A stretch of 64,000 nucleotides of DNA from contig JAWKYD010000006.1 in NCBI GenBank assembly GCA_041396685.1, positions 186,001 through 250,000 on the forward strand, given 5' to 3'. Below are positions 38,031 to 45,601 of the stretch, piece after piece. The notes under the pieces were generated by a model. That model was not told the origin of the DNA. It made no database searches and saw only the letters and a program-made list of their open reading frames with translations. This DNA is from JAUIAI01 sp041396685 (lineage in GTDB: Bacteria; Pseudomonadota; Gammaproteobacteria; Burkholderiales; Burkholderiaceae_E). The translations under genes and the position numbers were made by a program. The first letter of the stretch is position 1, and every line of letters starts with the position of its first letter.

Positions 38031-39014
38031 TCAGCCCAGCAGATGAGCGACGCCGGCCTGTTCTTCCTGCAGTTCGGCCAGTGTCTTGTCCATCATCGAG
38101 CGCGAGAAGTCGTCGATCGGCAGCCCCTCCACCAGGGTGTAGCGGCCGTTCTCGCAGGTCACCGGCATGCCATAGATGATGCCCTCCGGAATACCGTACT
38201 GGCCATCGGACGGGATGCCCATCGTGACCCAGCGGCCGTTGGTGCCCAGCACCCAATCACGAACGTGGTCGATTGCGGCATTGGCCGCCGACGCGGCCGA
38301 CGACAGGCCGCGGGCCTCGATGATGGCAGCGCCCCGCTTGCCGACCTTGGGGATGAAGGTGTCCTTGTACCAGGCCTCGTCGTTGACCAGCTCGGGCATG
38401 GGGCGTCCGCCGCTGCTGGCGAACCGGTAATCGGGATACATGGTCGGGGAGTGATTCCCCCAGACGACCATCTTCTCGATGCTGTCGACGCTGACGCCGG
38501 CCTTGCCCGCCAGCTGCGACAGCGCGCGGTTGTGATCGAGGCGCAGCATCGCCGTGAAGTTCTTGCGCGGCAGGTCCGGGGCCGACTTCATGGCGATGTA
38601 GGCATTGGTGTTGGCCGGGTTGCCGACCACCAGGATCTTGCAGTCGCGTGAGGCGGCCTCGTTCAGCGCCTTGCCCTGGGTGGTGAAGATCGCGCCGTTG
38701 GCCTCGAGCAGGTCTTTGCGCTCCATGCCCTTGCTGCGCGGACGCGCACCGACCAGAAGAGCGCAATCCGCATCGCGGAAGGCCACCTTGGGATCGTCGG
38801 TGACAACGACATCCTGGAGCAGCGGAAATGCGCAGTCGTCGAGTTCCATGACCACGCCGCGAACGGCGTCCATTGCCTGCGGAATGTCGAGCAACTGCAG
38901 AATGACCGGCTGGTCGCGGCCGAGCATGTCGCCGTTGGCGATACGGAAAAGCAGGCTGTAGCCGATCTGGCCGGCAGCGCCGGTGACGGCGACGCGCTTG
39001 GCGGGTTTGCTCAT
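38031..39014 (-). CDS. mdh: malate dehydrogenase
   Basis: A 327-residue NAD-dependent malate dehydrogenase of the cytosolic/Burkholderia type. The Rossmann motif VTGAAGQIGYSLLFRIA is at the N-terminus, DCALLVGARPRSKGMER holds substrate arginines, and VVWGNHSPTMYPD the catalytic histidine. The ATG at 39014 follows GAGGATG. It is the first gene of the minus-strand TCA unit and is divergent from gntR, with promoter and operator between. Confidence 0.96.
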   Translation of the reverse strand: MSKPAKRVAVTGAAGQIGYSLLFRIANGDMLGRDQPVILQLLDIPQAMDAVRGVVMELDDCAFPLLQDVVVTDDPKVAFRDADCALLVGARPRSKGMERKDLLEANGAIFTTQGKALNEAASRDCKILVVGNPANTNAYIAMKSAPDLPRKNFTAMLRLDHNRALSQLAGKAGVSVDSIEKMVVWGNHSPTMYPDYRFASSGGRPMPELVNDEAWYKDTFIPKVGKRGAAIIEARGLSSAASAANAAIDHVRDWVLGTNGRWVTMGIPSDGQYGIPEGIIYGMPVTCENGRYTLVEGLPIDDFSRSMMDKTLAELQEEQAGVAHLLG

Positions 39015-39051
39015 GAGCATCCTCTTCGGGGTCGGTATGGGATCGGCCGAC

Positions 39052-39080
39052 ATTCTAGGTCTGGCGCCTGTTGTTGTCAA
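39052..39080 (-). promoter_or_regulatory. promoter of mdh
   Basis: On the minus strand, TTGACA (39080-39075) and TAGAAT (39057-39052) are separated by exactly 17 bases, a near-consensus sigma-70 promoter. The predicted start is about 30 bases before the mdh ATG. Confidence 0.75.
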
Positions 39081-39101
39081 GCAAGAGCTATATCTTATAT
39101 A
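39074..39101 (+). promoter_or_regulatory. promoter of gntR
   Basis: On the plus strand, TTGTCA (39074-39079) and TATATA (39096-39101) are separated by 16 bases. The -10 box lies inside the palindrome at 39093-39104, so a bound repressor would block it. Confidence 0.6.
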
Positions 39102-39104
39102 AGA
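39093..39104. promoter_or_regulatory. operator palindrome TCTTATATAAGA
   Basis: A perfect 12-bp palindrome in the mdh-gntR gap, in otherwise GC-rich DNA. GntR-family proteins bind short AT-centred palindromes of this kind, so it is the likely site of the adjacent regulator. It overlaps the gntR -10 and lies just upstream of the mdh -35. No other copy was noticed in the window. Confidence 0.65.
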
Positions 39105-39149
39105 CATAAGTTATCGACAACGAGCGGCAATCGTGTTCCAATTCGGAGC

Positions 39150-39926
39150 ATGAACGATGTGCGAGTTTCGTCTGTTGGCGATGACGCGCCCGCCGGCCAA
39201 GGGGGCGAGGCGCCGCGCTTTGCGCCCCTCTACATGCAGGTGGTGGCGGCGTTGACGCGTGGCCTGCAGAACGGAGACTGGCAGCCGGGCGAGATGATCC
39301 CGGGCGAGCAGGAGCTGGCGGGCCGCTATCGGGTCAGTCAGGGCACGGTGCGCAAAGCGATCGATCGGTTGGTGGCCGAGCACATGCTGGTGCGTCGGCA
39401 GGGACGGGGAACCTTCGTTGCCAGCCATCAGGAACCGCGTGCCCACTTTCGCTTTCTTCGGCTGCGTGACGGTCAGGACCAGGTACCGGGCTTCAACAGC
39501 CGGATACTCGCCTGTCGGCGCCAGCGTGCGCCGCAGGATGTGGCGCGCATGCTCGGTCTGCGCTCCGGTGAGAGCGTCATACACATCGACCGGGTGCTCG
39601 ATTTCGAGGGCGCGCCCACGGTGCTCGACCACATCTGGTTGCCGGGCGCGCGCTTTCGCGGCCTGACTGCCGAGCGGGTCAGCGCCCACGAGGGCCCGCT
39701 GTATGCGCTGTTCGAATCCGAGTTCGGCACGCGCATGCTCAGCGCCCGTGAGCGCGTCAGGGCCGTGGCGGCCAGTGCTGCGGATGCCAAGGCGTTGGCG
39801 GTCGCCGTCGGTGCGCCGTTGCTGCAGGTCGAGCGCCAGTCGCATACGTACGACGGAGAGATCGTGGAGTTCCGTTCCGGCCTCTATCGCACCGACACCT
39901 ATCATTATCTGAGCGAGATCGGGTGA
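39150..39926 (+). CDS. GntR/HutC family regulator
   Basis: A 258-residue regulator: N-terminal winged helix (residues ~25-95; IPGEQELAGRYRVSQGTVRK then AIDRLVAEHMLVRRQGRGTF) and C-terminal UTRA ligand-binding domain of the HutC type, ending RFRSGLYR-like EFRSGLYRTDTYHY. It is divergent from mdh and upstream of sdhCDAB, so it is a good candidate for controlling the TCA genes, with a dicarboxylate or related metabolite as possible ligand (inferred). Confidence 0.9.
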   Translation: MNDVRVSSVGDDAPAGQGGEAPRFAPLYMQVVAALTRGLQNGDWQPGEMIPGEQELAGRYRVSQGTVRKAIDRLVAEHMLVRRQGRGTFVASHQEPRAHFRFLRLRDGQDQVPGFNSRILACRRQRAPQDVARMLGLRSGESVIHIDRVLDFEGAPTVLDHIWLPGARFRGLTAERVSAHEGPLYALFESEFGTRMLSARERVRAVAASAADAKALAVAVGAPLLQVERQSHTYDGEIVEFRSGLYRTDTYHYLSEIG

Positions 39927-40020
39927 GCGCTTTTCACGATGCGAAGCAGGCTGTCGTGCCCGGCGGGCGTTTCGACGAATGTCGTTCCGTAAGCGCCGGC
40001 CATCGCTTTGTGCAACGCGG

Positions 40021-40026
40021 TAAAAT
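40021..40026 (+). promoter_or_regulatory. -10 box candidate before sdhC
   Basis: TAAAAT at 40021-40026, about 100 bases before the sdhC start. No strong -35 box is seen 17 bases upstream, so the promoter may need an activator. Confidence 0.35.
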
Positions 40027-40123
40027 TCGTCACAATCCGGGATCGCCCGGCGGCGCGACGTCCAGGATGTCGTTCGCCCGTGATCATGGCGGGTTCGAAA
40101 CGACCTAACCATCGAGGGAAAAA

Positions 40124-40543
40124 ATGTCGGAAACCTCTGGCGCACGGGCCGCGCGTCCCGTGTTTCGCAACATCGGCGTCGGCGAGATCGCCAACTATCG
40201 GCTGCCGCCGTCCGGCATCGTGTCCATCCTGCACAGGGTCAGCGGCGCCTTGCTGTTCCTGTTGGGCATTCCGGTCGTGCTCTATCTGCTGCAACTCAGC
40301 CTCGATTCGGCGGCCAGCTATCAGCGTTTCACAGAGATCGCCGGCGGGGTGTTCTTCCGCCTGGTCGTACTGGTACTGCTATGGGCGTTCTTTCATCACC
40401 TGTGCGCGGGCATTCGCTTTCTGTTGCTCGACCTCCACATCGGTCTTGAAAAGGCCAGTGCGCGGACCTCGGCGTTGGCGGTCCTCGGTGCCACGGGCGT
40501 GCTGACGCTGATCGCTGCCGCCAAACTGTTCGGAGTTTTCTGA
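40124..40543 (+). CDS. sdhC: succinate dehydrogenase cytochrome b556 subunit
   Basis: A 139-residue membrane anchor of complex II with three transmembrane helices. SILHRVSGALLF holds the Ser and Arg of the quinone site, and FFHHLCAGIRFLLLD the haem b histidine. The stop overlaps the sdhD start by one base (TGATG), so the anchors are coupled. It opens the sdhCDAB-sdhE operon. Confidence 0.95.
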   Translation: MSETSGARAARPVFRNIGVGEIANYRLPPSGIVSILHRVSGALLFLLGIPVVLYLLQLSLDSAASYQRFTEIAGGVFFRLVVLVLLWAFFHHLCAGIRFLLLDLHIGLEKASARTSALAVLGATGVLTLIAAAKLFGVF

Positions 40544-40893
40544 TGACCACCCGTCGTACCGTCGTCGGCGCCCACTACGGCCTCAAGGACTGGGTCGCCC
40601 AGCGCATCAGCGGCGTCGTGCTGGCCGTCTACGCCCTGATCCTGTTCTTCGTGTGGGCCGGGTCCGGTCCGCTCGATTTTTACGCCTGGCGGGAGATCTT
40701 CGCCGGCTCCTGGATGAAGGTGCTGACCCTCCTGGCCGTCGTCGCGCTGGTCTGGCATGCCTGGGTGGGCCTTCGTGACATCTATATGGACTACATCAAG
40801 CCCACCGCCGTGCGTCTCGGTCTGCAGGTGATCACGGTCATCGTTCTGCTCGGTTACGCCGTCTGGGCGGCGACCATTCTCTGGAGATTCTGA
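40543..40893 (+). CDS. sdhD: succinate dehydrogenase hydrophobic anchor subunit
   Basis: A 116-residue membrane anchor with three helices. DWVAQRISGVVLAVYALIL and HAWVGLRDIYMDYIKP are SdhD signatures: the latter carries the haem-ligand histidine and the conserved D-Y near the quinone site. Its stop is directly followed by the sdhA start. Confidence 0.94.
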   Translation: MTTRRTVVGAHYGLKDWVAQRISGVVLAVYALILFFVWAGSGPLDFYAWREIFAGSWMKVLTLLAVVALVWHAWVGLRDIYMDYIKPTAVRLGLQVITVIVLLGYAVWAATILWRF

Positions 40894-42684
40894 ATGGCCC
40901 AGGTGTTGAACAATCTCGCCAACGGTTTGCCGCGCCGCAAGTTCGATGCGGTAATCGTCGGTGCCGGTGGCTCGGGTATGCGCTGCTCGCTGCAGCTGGC
41001 CGAGGCCGGATTCAACGTGGCCGTGCTTTCGAAGGTGTTCCCGACCCGCTCCCACACGGTGGCGGCGCAGGGCGGTATCGGGGCCTCGCTCGGCAATATG
41101 AGCGAGGACAACTGGTACTGGCACATGTTCGACACGGTCAAGGGGTCGGACTACCTCGGCGACCAGGACGCGATCGAATTCATGTGCCGCGAGGCGCCGA
41201 AAGTCGTCTACGAGCTCGAGCATTTCGGCATGCCGTTCGATCGTAATCCTGACGGCACCATCTACCAGCGTCCGTTCGGCGGACACACTGCGAATTTCGG
41301 CGAAAAGCCCGTTCAGCGTGCATGCGCTGCGGCCGACCGCACCGGCCACGCCTTGCTGCACACGCTCTACCAGCGCAACGTGCGCGCCCGCACCCAGTTC
41401 TTCGTCGAATGGATGGCGCTGGATCTGGTCCGCGACAGCGAGGGCGATGTCCTTGGCGTGGTGGCGCTGGAGATGGAAACCGGCGAGGTCATGATCCTGG
41501 AGGCCAAGGTCACGGTGCTCGCGACCGGTGGTGCGGGCCGCATATGGGCCGCTTCGACCAATGCCTTCATCAACACCGGCGACGGCATGGGCATGGCGGC
41601 TCGCGCGGGCCTGCCGCTCGAGGACATGGAATTCTGGCAATTCCACCCCACCGGAGTGGCCGGCGCCGGCGTTCTGATCACCGAGGGCGTGCGCGGCGAA
41701 GGCGGTATCCTGCTCAACAGCAAGGGCGAGCGCTTCATGGAGCGCTACGCACCGACGCTCAAGGATCTCGCCCCGCGCGATTTCGTGTCGCGTTCGATGG
41801 ACCAGGAGATCAAGGAAGGCCGCGGCTGTGGCGATGACGGTGATCACGTGCTGCTCAAGCTCGATCACCTCGGCGCCGACACCATCATGAAGCGGCTGCC
41901 GTCGATCCGCGAGATTGCCATCAAGTTCGCGAACGTCGACCCCATCCGCGATCCGATTCCGGTAGTGCCGACCATCCACTATCAGATGGGCGGCGTCCCG
42001 ACCAACTATCACGGCCAGGTCGTGGCTCCCCGCGACGGCGATCCGAACCGGGTGGTCAACGGGCTGTACGCCATCGGCGAATGCGCGTGCGTCTCGGTGC
42101 ACGGTGCGAACCGGCTGGGCACGAACTCGCTGCTCGATCTGCTCGTGTTCGGGCGCGCCGCGGGCAATCACATCGTCACGGCCAAGCTCAACCGCGGCGA
42201 GCACAAACCGCTGCCGGCCGACGCCGGCGATGCGACGCTCGCCCGTCTGGCGCGTCTGAACGGCTCCTCCTCGGGTGAGCGGACACAGGACGTCGCCAAC
42301 GAGATCCGGCGGACCATGCAGGCGCATTGCGGTGTCTTCCGCACCCGTGATCTGATGAACGCCGGCGTCACGAAGATCGAGGCGCTGGCCGAGCGTGCCG
42401 CCAACATCCATATGACCGATAAATCGCAGGTGTTCAACACGGCACGGGTCGAAGCGCTCGAACTCGACAACCTGGTCGAGACCGCGCGCGCGACCATCGT
42501 GTCGGCGGCGGCCCGCGACGAGAGCCGGGGTGCGCATGCCCATTCAGACTTCCCCGAGCGCGACGACGCCAACTGGATGCGCCACACGCTTTGGTATTCG
42601 GAGGGCAGCCGGCTCGATTACAAGCCGGTGATCCTGAAGCCTATGTCCGTCGAGACATTCCAGCCCAAGGCGCGCACCTTCTGA
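40894..42684 (+). CDS. sdhA: succinate dehydrogenase flavoprotein subunit
   Basis: A 596-residue FAD subunit that oxidises succinate to fumarate. FAD motif VIVGAGGSGMRCSLQLA near residue 15, covalent-FAD histidine in TRSHTVAAQGGIGASLGN near residue 54, capping-domain EFWQFHPTGVAGAG, and the catalytic arginine region in CACVSVHGANRLGTNSLLDL. Length is typical. Flavinylation is expected to need SdhE, encoded downstream. Confidence 0.97.
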   Translation: MAQVLNNLANGLPRRKFDAVIVGAGGSGMRCSLQLAEAGFNVAVLSKVFPTRSHTVAAQGGIGASLGNMSEDNWYWHMFDTVKGSDYLGDQDAIEFMCREAPKVVYELEHFGMPFDRNPDGTIYQRPFGGHTANFGEKPVQRACAAADRTGHALLHTLYQRNVRARTQFFVEWMALDLVRDSEGDVLGVVALEMETGEVMILEAKVTVLATGGAGRIWAASTNAFINTGDGMGMAARAGLPLEDMEFWQFHPTGVAGAGVLITEGVRGEGGILLNSKGERFMERYAPTLKDLAPRDFVSRSMDQEIKEGRGCGDDGDHVLLKLDHLGADTIMKRLPSIREIAIKFANVDPIRDPIPVVPTIHYQMGGVPTNYHGQVVAPRDGDPNRVVNGLYAIGECACVSVHGANRLGTNSLLDLLVFGRAAGNHIVTAKLNRGEHKPLPADAGDATLARLARLNGSSSGERTQDVANEIRRTMQAHCGVFRTRDLMNAGVTKIEALAERAANIHMTDKSQVFNTARVEALELDNLVETARATIVSAAARDESRGAHAHSDFPERDDANWMRHTLWYSEGSRLDYKPVILKPMSVETFQPKARTF

Positions 42685-42724
42685 GTGCGCGGATGCCGCG
42701 AACCGATTTCCTGGAGATTCGTTG

Positions 42725-43477
42725 ATGAATGCAGTCGTCGAAGCCCCCGCCAAGAGCGCCAGCCAGGCCAAGCGGGTGGTGAAGTTCTCGATCTACCGCT
42801 TCGATCCGGACAAGGACAGCAAGCCCTACATGCAGAATCTCGAGGTGGAGCTGCTGCCGACCGACAAGATGCTGCTCGATGCCCTGTTCCGCATCAAGTC
42901 CGACGTCGATGATTCGATCGCCTACCGTCGCTCCTGCCGTGAGGGTGTTTGCGGTTCCGATGCGATGAATATCAATGGCAAGAACGGGCTGGCCTGTATC
43001 ACGAACCTGCGCGAGCTCGAGGAACCCATCGTGCTCAGGCCTCTGCCGGGGCTGCCCGTCGTCCGCGATCTGATCGTCGACATGACGCAGTTCTTCAATC
43101 AGTACCATTCCGTGCAGCCCTACCTGATCAACGACTCGCCGCCACCCGAGAAGGAGCGTTTGCAGAGCCCCGAGGATCGCGAGGAGCTCGACGGTCTCTA
43201 CGAATGCATCCTGTGCGCGTGCTGTTCCACCTCCTGTCCGTCGTTCTGGTGGAATCCGGACAAGTTCGTCGGACCGGCCGGTCTGCTGCAGGCATACCGC
43301 TTCATCGCCGATACGCGTGATCAGGCAACCAGTGCCAGACTGGACAATCTCGAGGATCCTTATCGGCTGTTTCGCTGCCACACGATCATGAACTGCGTCG
43401 ACGTCTGTCCGAAGAGCCTCAACCCGACGCGGGCGATCGGCAAGATCAAGGAGTTGATGGTCCGGCGCGCCGTCTGA
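42725..43477 (+). CDS. sdhB: succinate dehydrogenase iron-sulfur subunit
   Basis: A 250-residue subunit with three clusters: [2Fe-2S] in SCREGVCGSDAMN plus GLAC, [4Fe-4S] in CILCACCSTSCPSFWW, and [3Fe-4S] in CHTIMNCVDVCPKSLNP. It passes electrons from SdhA to quinone. The start at 42725 follows GGAG; a TTG just before it is less likely. It has an N-terminal extension of some 20 residues. Confidence 0.97.
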   Translation: MNAVVEAPAKSASQAKRVVKFSIYRFDPDKDSKPYMQNLEVELLPTDKMLLDALFRIKSDVDDSIAYRRSCREGVCGSDAMNINGKNGLACITNLRELEEPIVLRPLPGLPVVRDLIVDMTQFFNQYHSVQPYLINDSPPPEKERLQSPEDREELDGLYECILCACCSTSCPSFWWNPDKFVGPAGLLQAYRFIADTRDQATSARLDNLEDPYRLFRCHTIMNCVDVCPKSLNPTRAIGKIKELMVRRAV

Positions 43478-43500
43478 GCGGTGCCCGGACCCGGTCGTCC

Positions 43501-43776
43501 ATGTCGAGCTTGCCGGCCCACCAGAGCGACCCCGCCCGTCGGCGCCGGCTACGCTGGCGTGCCCGGCGGGGTCTGCTCGAGAACGACCTGGTTCTGACCC
43601 GCTTTTTCGAGCGTTTCGAACAGTCGCTGAGCGACGACGATGTCGAGGCCCTGACGCGCTTGTTCGACCTTTCGGACAACGATCTGCTCGACCTGATCAT
43701 GGCCCGGCAGCAACCCGAGGGCGAACTGGACACACGCGCGATTCACTCGGTGCTCGAGCGATTGCGGCAGGTCTGA
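43501..43776 (+). CDS. sdhE: FAD assembly factor SdhE
   Basis: A 91-residue helical protein with the RGxxE signature in RARRGLLENDLVLTRFF. SdhE promotes covalent attachment of FAD to SdhA and was formerly named YgfY/CptB or DUF339. It lies 23 bp after sdhB and before gltA, the normal Burkholderiales order. Confidence 0.92.
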   Translation: MSSLPAHQSDPARRRRLRWRARRGLLENDLVLTRFFERFEQSLSDDDVEALTRLFDLSDNDLLDLIMARQQPEGELDTRAIHSVLERLRQV

Positions 43777-43910
43777 GGTCGTCGCCCGCTGCTTGCGGGC
43801 CGCAGCCGGGACATAATGAGTTTTGTAGAGCGCCGCTCGCCGTCTGGCGGGCGGATGGCGAAGTGAGCGTGGCGCCTCCGGGCGGCACGCATTCGATGGG
43901 GGTAGCCCAG

Positions 43911-45212
43911 ATGACTACTGAAAAGAAAGCCACGATCTCTTTTTCGGACGGCACGCCGTCCGTCGATCTGCCGATCTACGAAGGCACGGTCGGCCCGGAC
44001 GTGGTGGACGTGCGCAAGCTCTACGGCGCCACCGGCAAATTCACCTACGACCCCGGATTCATGGCGACGGCGTCGTGCCGCTCGTCGATCACCTATATCG
44101 ACGGTGACCAGGGCGAGTTGCTCTACCGCGGCTACCCGATCGAGCAGATCGCCGAGAACTGCGACTATCTCGACACCTGCTACCTGTTGCTCAACGGCGA
44201 GCTGCCGAACGCCGAGCAGAAGGCGGATTTTCATTTCCGGGTCTTGCACCACACCATGGTGCACGAGCAGATGAACCGCTTTTATGCCGGATTCCGGCGC
44301 GATGCGCACCCAATGGCGATCCTGGTCGGCTGCGTGGGTGCGCTGTCGGCCTTCTATCACGACTCGCTCGACATCAATAATCCCGAGCACCGGTTCATCT
44401 CCGCGATCCGTCTGATCGCCAAGATGCCGACGCTGACGGCCATGGCCTATAAGTATTCCTGTGGTCAGCCGTTCATGTATCCGAAGAACAGCCTCAGCTA
44501 CGCGGGCAACATCCTGCACATGATGTTTGCCACGCCTTGCGAGGAATACACGCCCAACCCGGTGCTCGAGAAGGCGCTCGATCGCATCCTGATCCTGCAT
44601 GCCGATCACGAACAGAACGCCTCGACTTCCACCGTCAGGCTGGCGGGGTCCTCCGGCGCGAATCCTTTCGCGTGTATCGCCGCGGGCATCGCGACACTCT
44701 GGGGCCCTGCGCACGGCGGCGCGAACGAGGCCTGCCTGAACATGCTCTACGAGATCCAGGCCAGCGGCGGCGTGGAGAAAATCGGCGAGTTCATCAAGAA
44801 CGTCAAGGACCCGAATTCCCACGTCCGACTGATGGGCTTCGGGCACCGTGTCTACAAGAATTACGACCCGCGCGCGAAGCTTATGCGCGAGACCTGTCAT
44901 GAGGTTCTTGGCGAGCTCGGTCTGCATGACGACCCGCTGTTCGCCCTGGCCATGAAACTCGAGCAGATCGCGCTCGAGGACGACTATTTCGTCCAACGCA
45001 AGCTTTACCCGAATGTCGACTTCTATTCGGGCATCGTGCAGCGTGCGATGGGCATGCCGGTCAGTATGTTCACCTGCATCTTCGCGCTGGCGCGAACGGT
45101 TGGCTGGATTGCTCAGTGGAACGAGATGATCGGTGATCCCGAGCAGAAGATCGGCCGTCCGCGTCAACTGTTCGAGGGGCCGACGCGGCGCGATATCGCG
45201 ACCAAGTCCTGA
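43911..45212 (+). CDS. gltA: citrate synthase
   Basis: A 433-residue type II (NADH-sensitive, hexameric) citrate synthase. Catalytic residues are in LWGPAHGGANEA and MGFGHRVYKNYDPRA, with FMATASCRSSITYIDGDQG and LLYRGYPIEQ near the N-terminus. The ATG at 43911 follows GGGGGT by 7 bases and gives the usual MTTEKKA start; a longer frame from 43863 adds 16 unlikely residues. CATAAT at 43812-43817 could be a -10 box, giving its own transcript. Confidence 0.96.
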   Translation: MTTEKKATISFSDGTPSVDLPIYEGTVGPDVVDVRKLYGATGKFTYDPGFMATASCRSSITYIDGDQGELLYRGYPIEQIAENCDYLDTCYLLLNGELPNAEQKADFHFRVLHHTMVHEQMNRFYAGFRRDAHPMAILVGCVGALSAFYHDSLDINNPEHRFISAIRLIAKMPTLTAMAYKYSCGQPFMYPKNSLSYAGNILHMMFATPCEEYTPNPVLEKALDRILILHADHEQNASTSTVRLAGSSGANPFACIAAGIATLWGPAHGGANEACLNMLYEIQASGGVEKIGEFIKNVKDPNSHVRLMGFGHRVYKNYDPRAKLMRETCHEVLGELGLHDDPLFALAMKLEQIALEDDYFVQRKLYPNVDFYSGIVQRAMGMPVSMFTCIFALARTVGWIAQWNEMIGDPEQKIGRPRQLFEGPTRRDIATKS

Positions 45213-45601
45213 TCGACCGTCGTTGTCCGCGGCCGCCGGCATCTGCCGTTGGCCGCGGGACTGTCGGGCGACGGTAGCGCGCCATCAAGTGTGCCGGGTT
45301 GCCGATCGTTCGAGTTGTGGCACTGCAACGTGCTTGATTTCGTGGATGCGCACTTCCGTCGCCGTTTGGCCCCGGCGGGCAGGGCTTTGTGGCCCGCGCG
45401 TCTCGAACAGGCTATTCTTCGGCCTGTTCGCCAAGGTATGTTCTGATGGTCTGATCCCCCTATTCAAAACATTGCGGGCGTCGTGTTCGGGAAGCCTGAA
45501 CGTGACGCTTGTGCCAGTCCTCGCCCGTCGCCCCTGCGGGCACGTTGCGAGACGGCATGCATGCCTTAGACGAGAAACTCGTTAATAAAGGTCAACCGCC
45601 C
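45213..45601. other. 389-bp gap between gltA and sucA
   Basis: No gene is seen. A 10-bp stem with one bulge (45225-45234/45251-45261) follows the gltA stop and may end or stabilise its mRNA. The rest should hold the promoter of the sucA-sucB-lpd operon; TTGTGG at 45387 and TATTCT at 45413 are 20 bases apart, too far for a good promoter. Confidence 0.4.

Noticed and set aside
40396..42543. Minus-strand open frame of 715 codons opposite sdhD and sdhA
   Set aside because: The SDH genes are certain; the antisense product is His/Arg/Asp-rich without domains.
43743..45242. Minus-strand open frame of 499 codons opposite gltA
   Set aside because: Shadow of citrate synthase; no recognisable domain or ribosome site.
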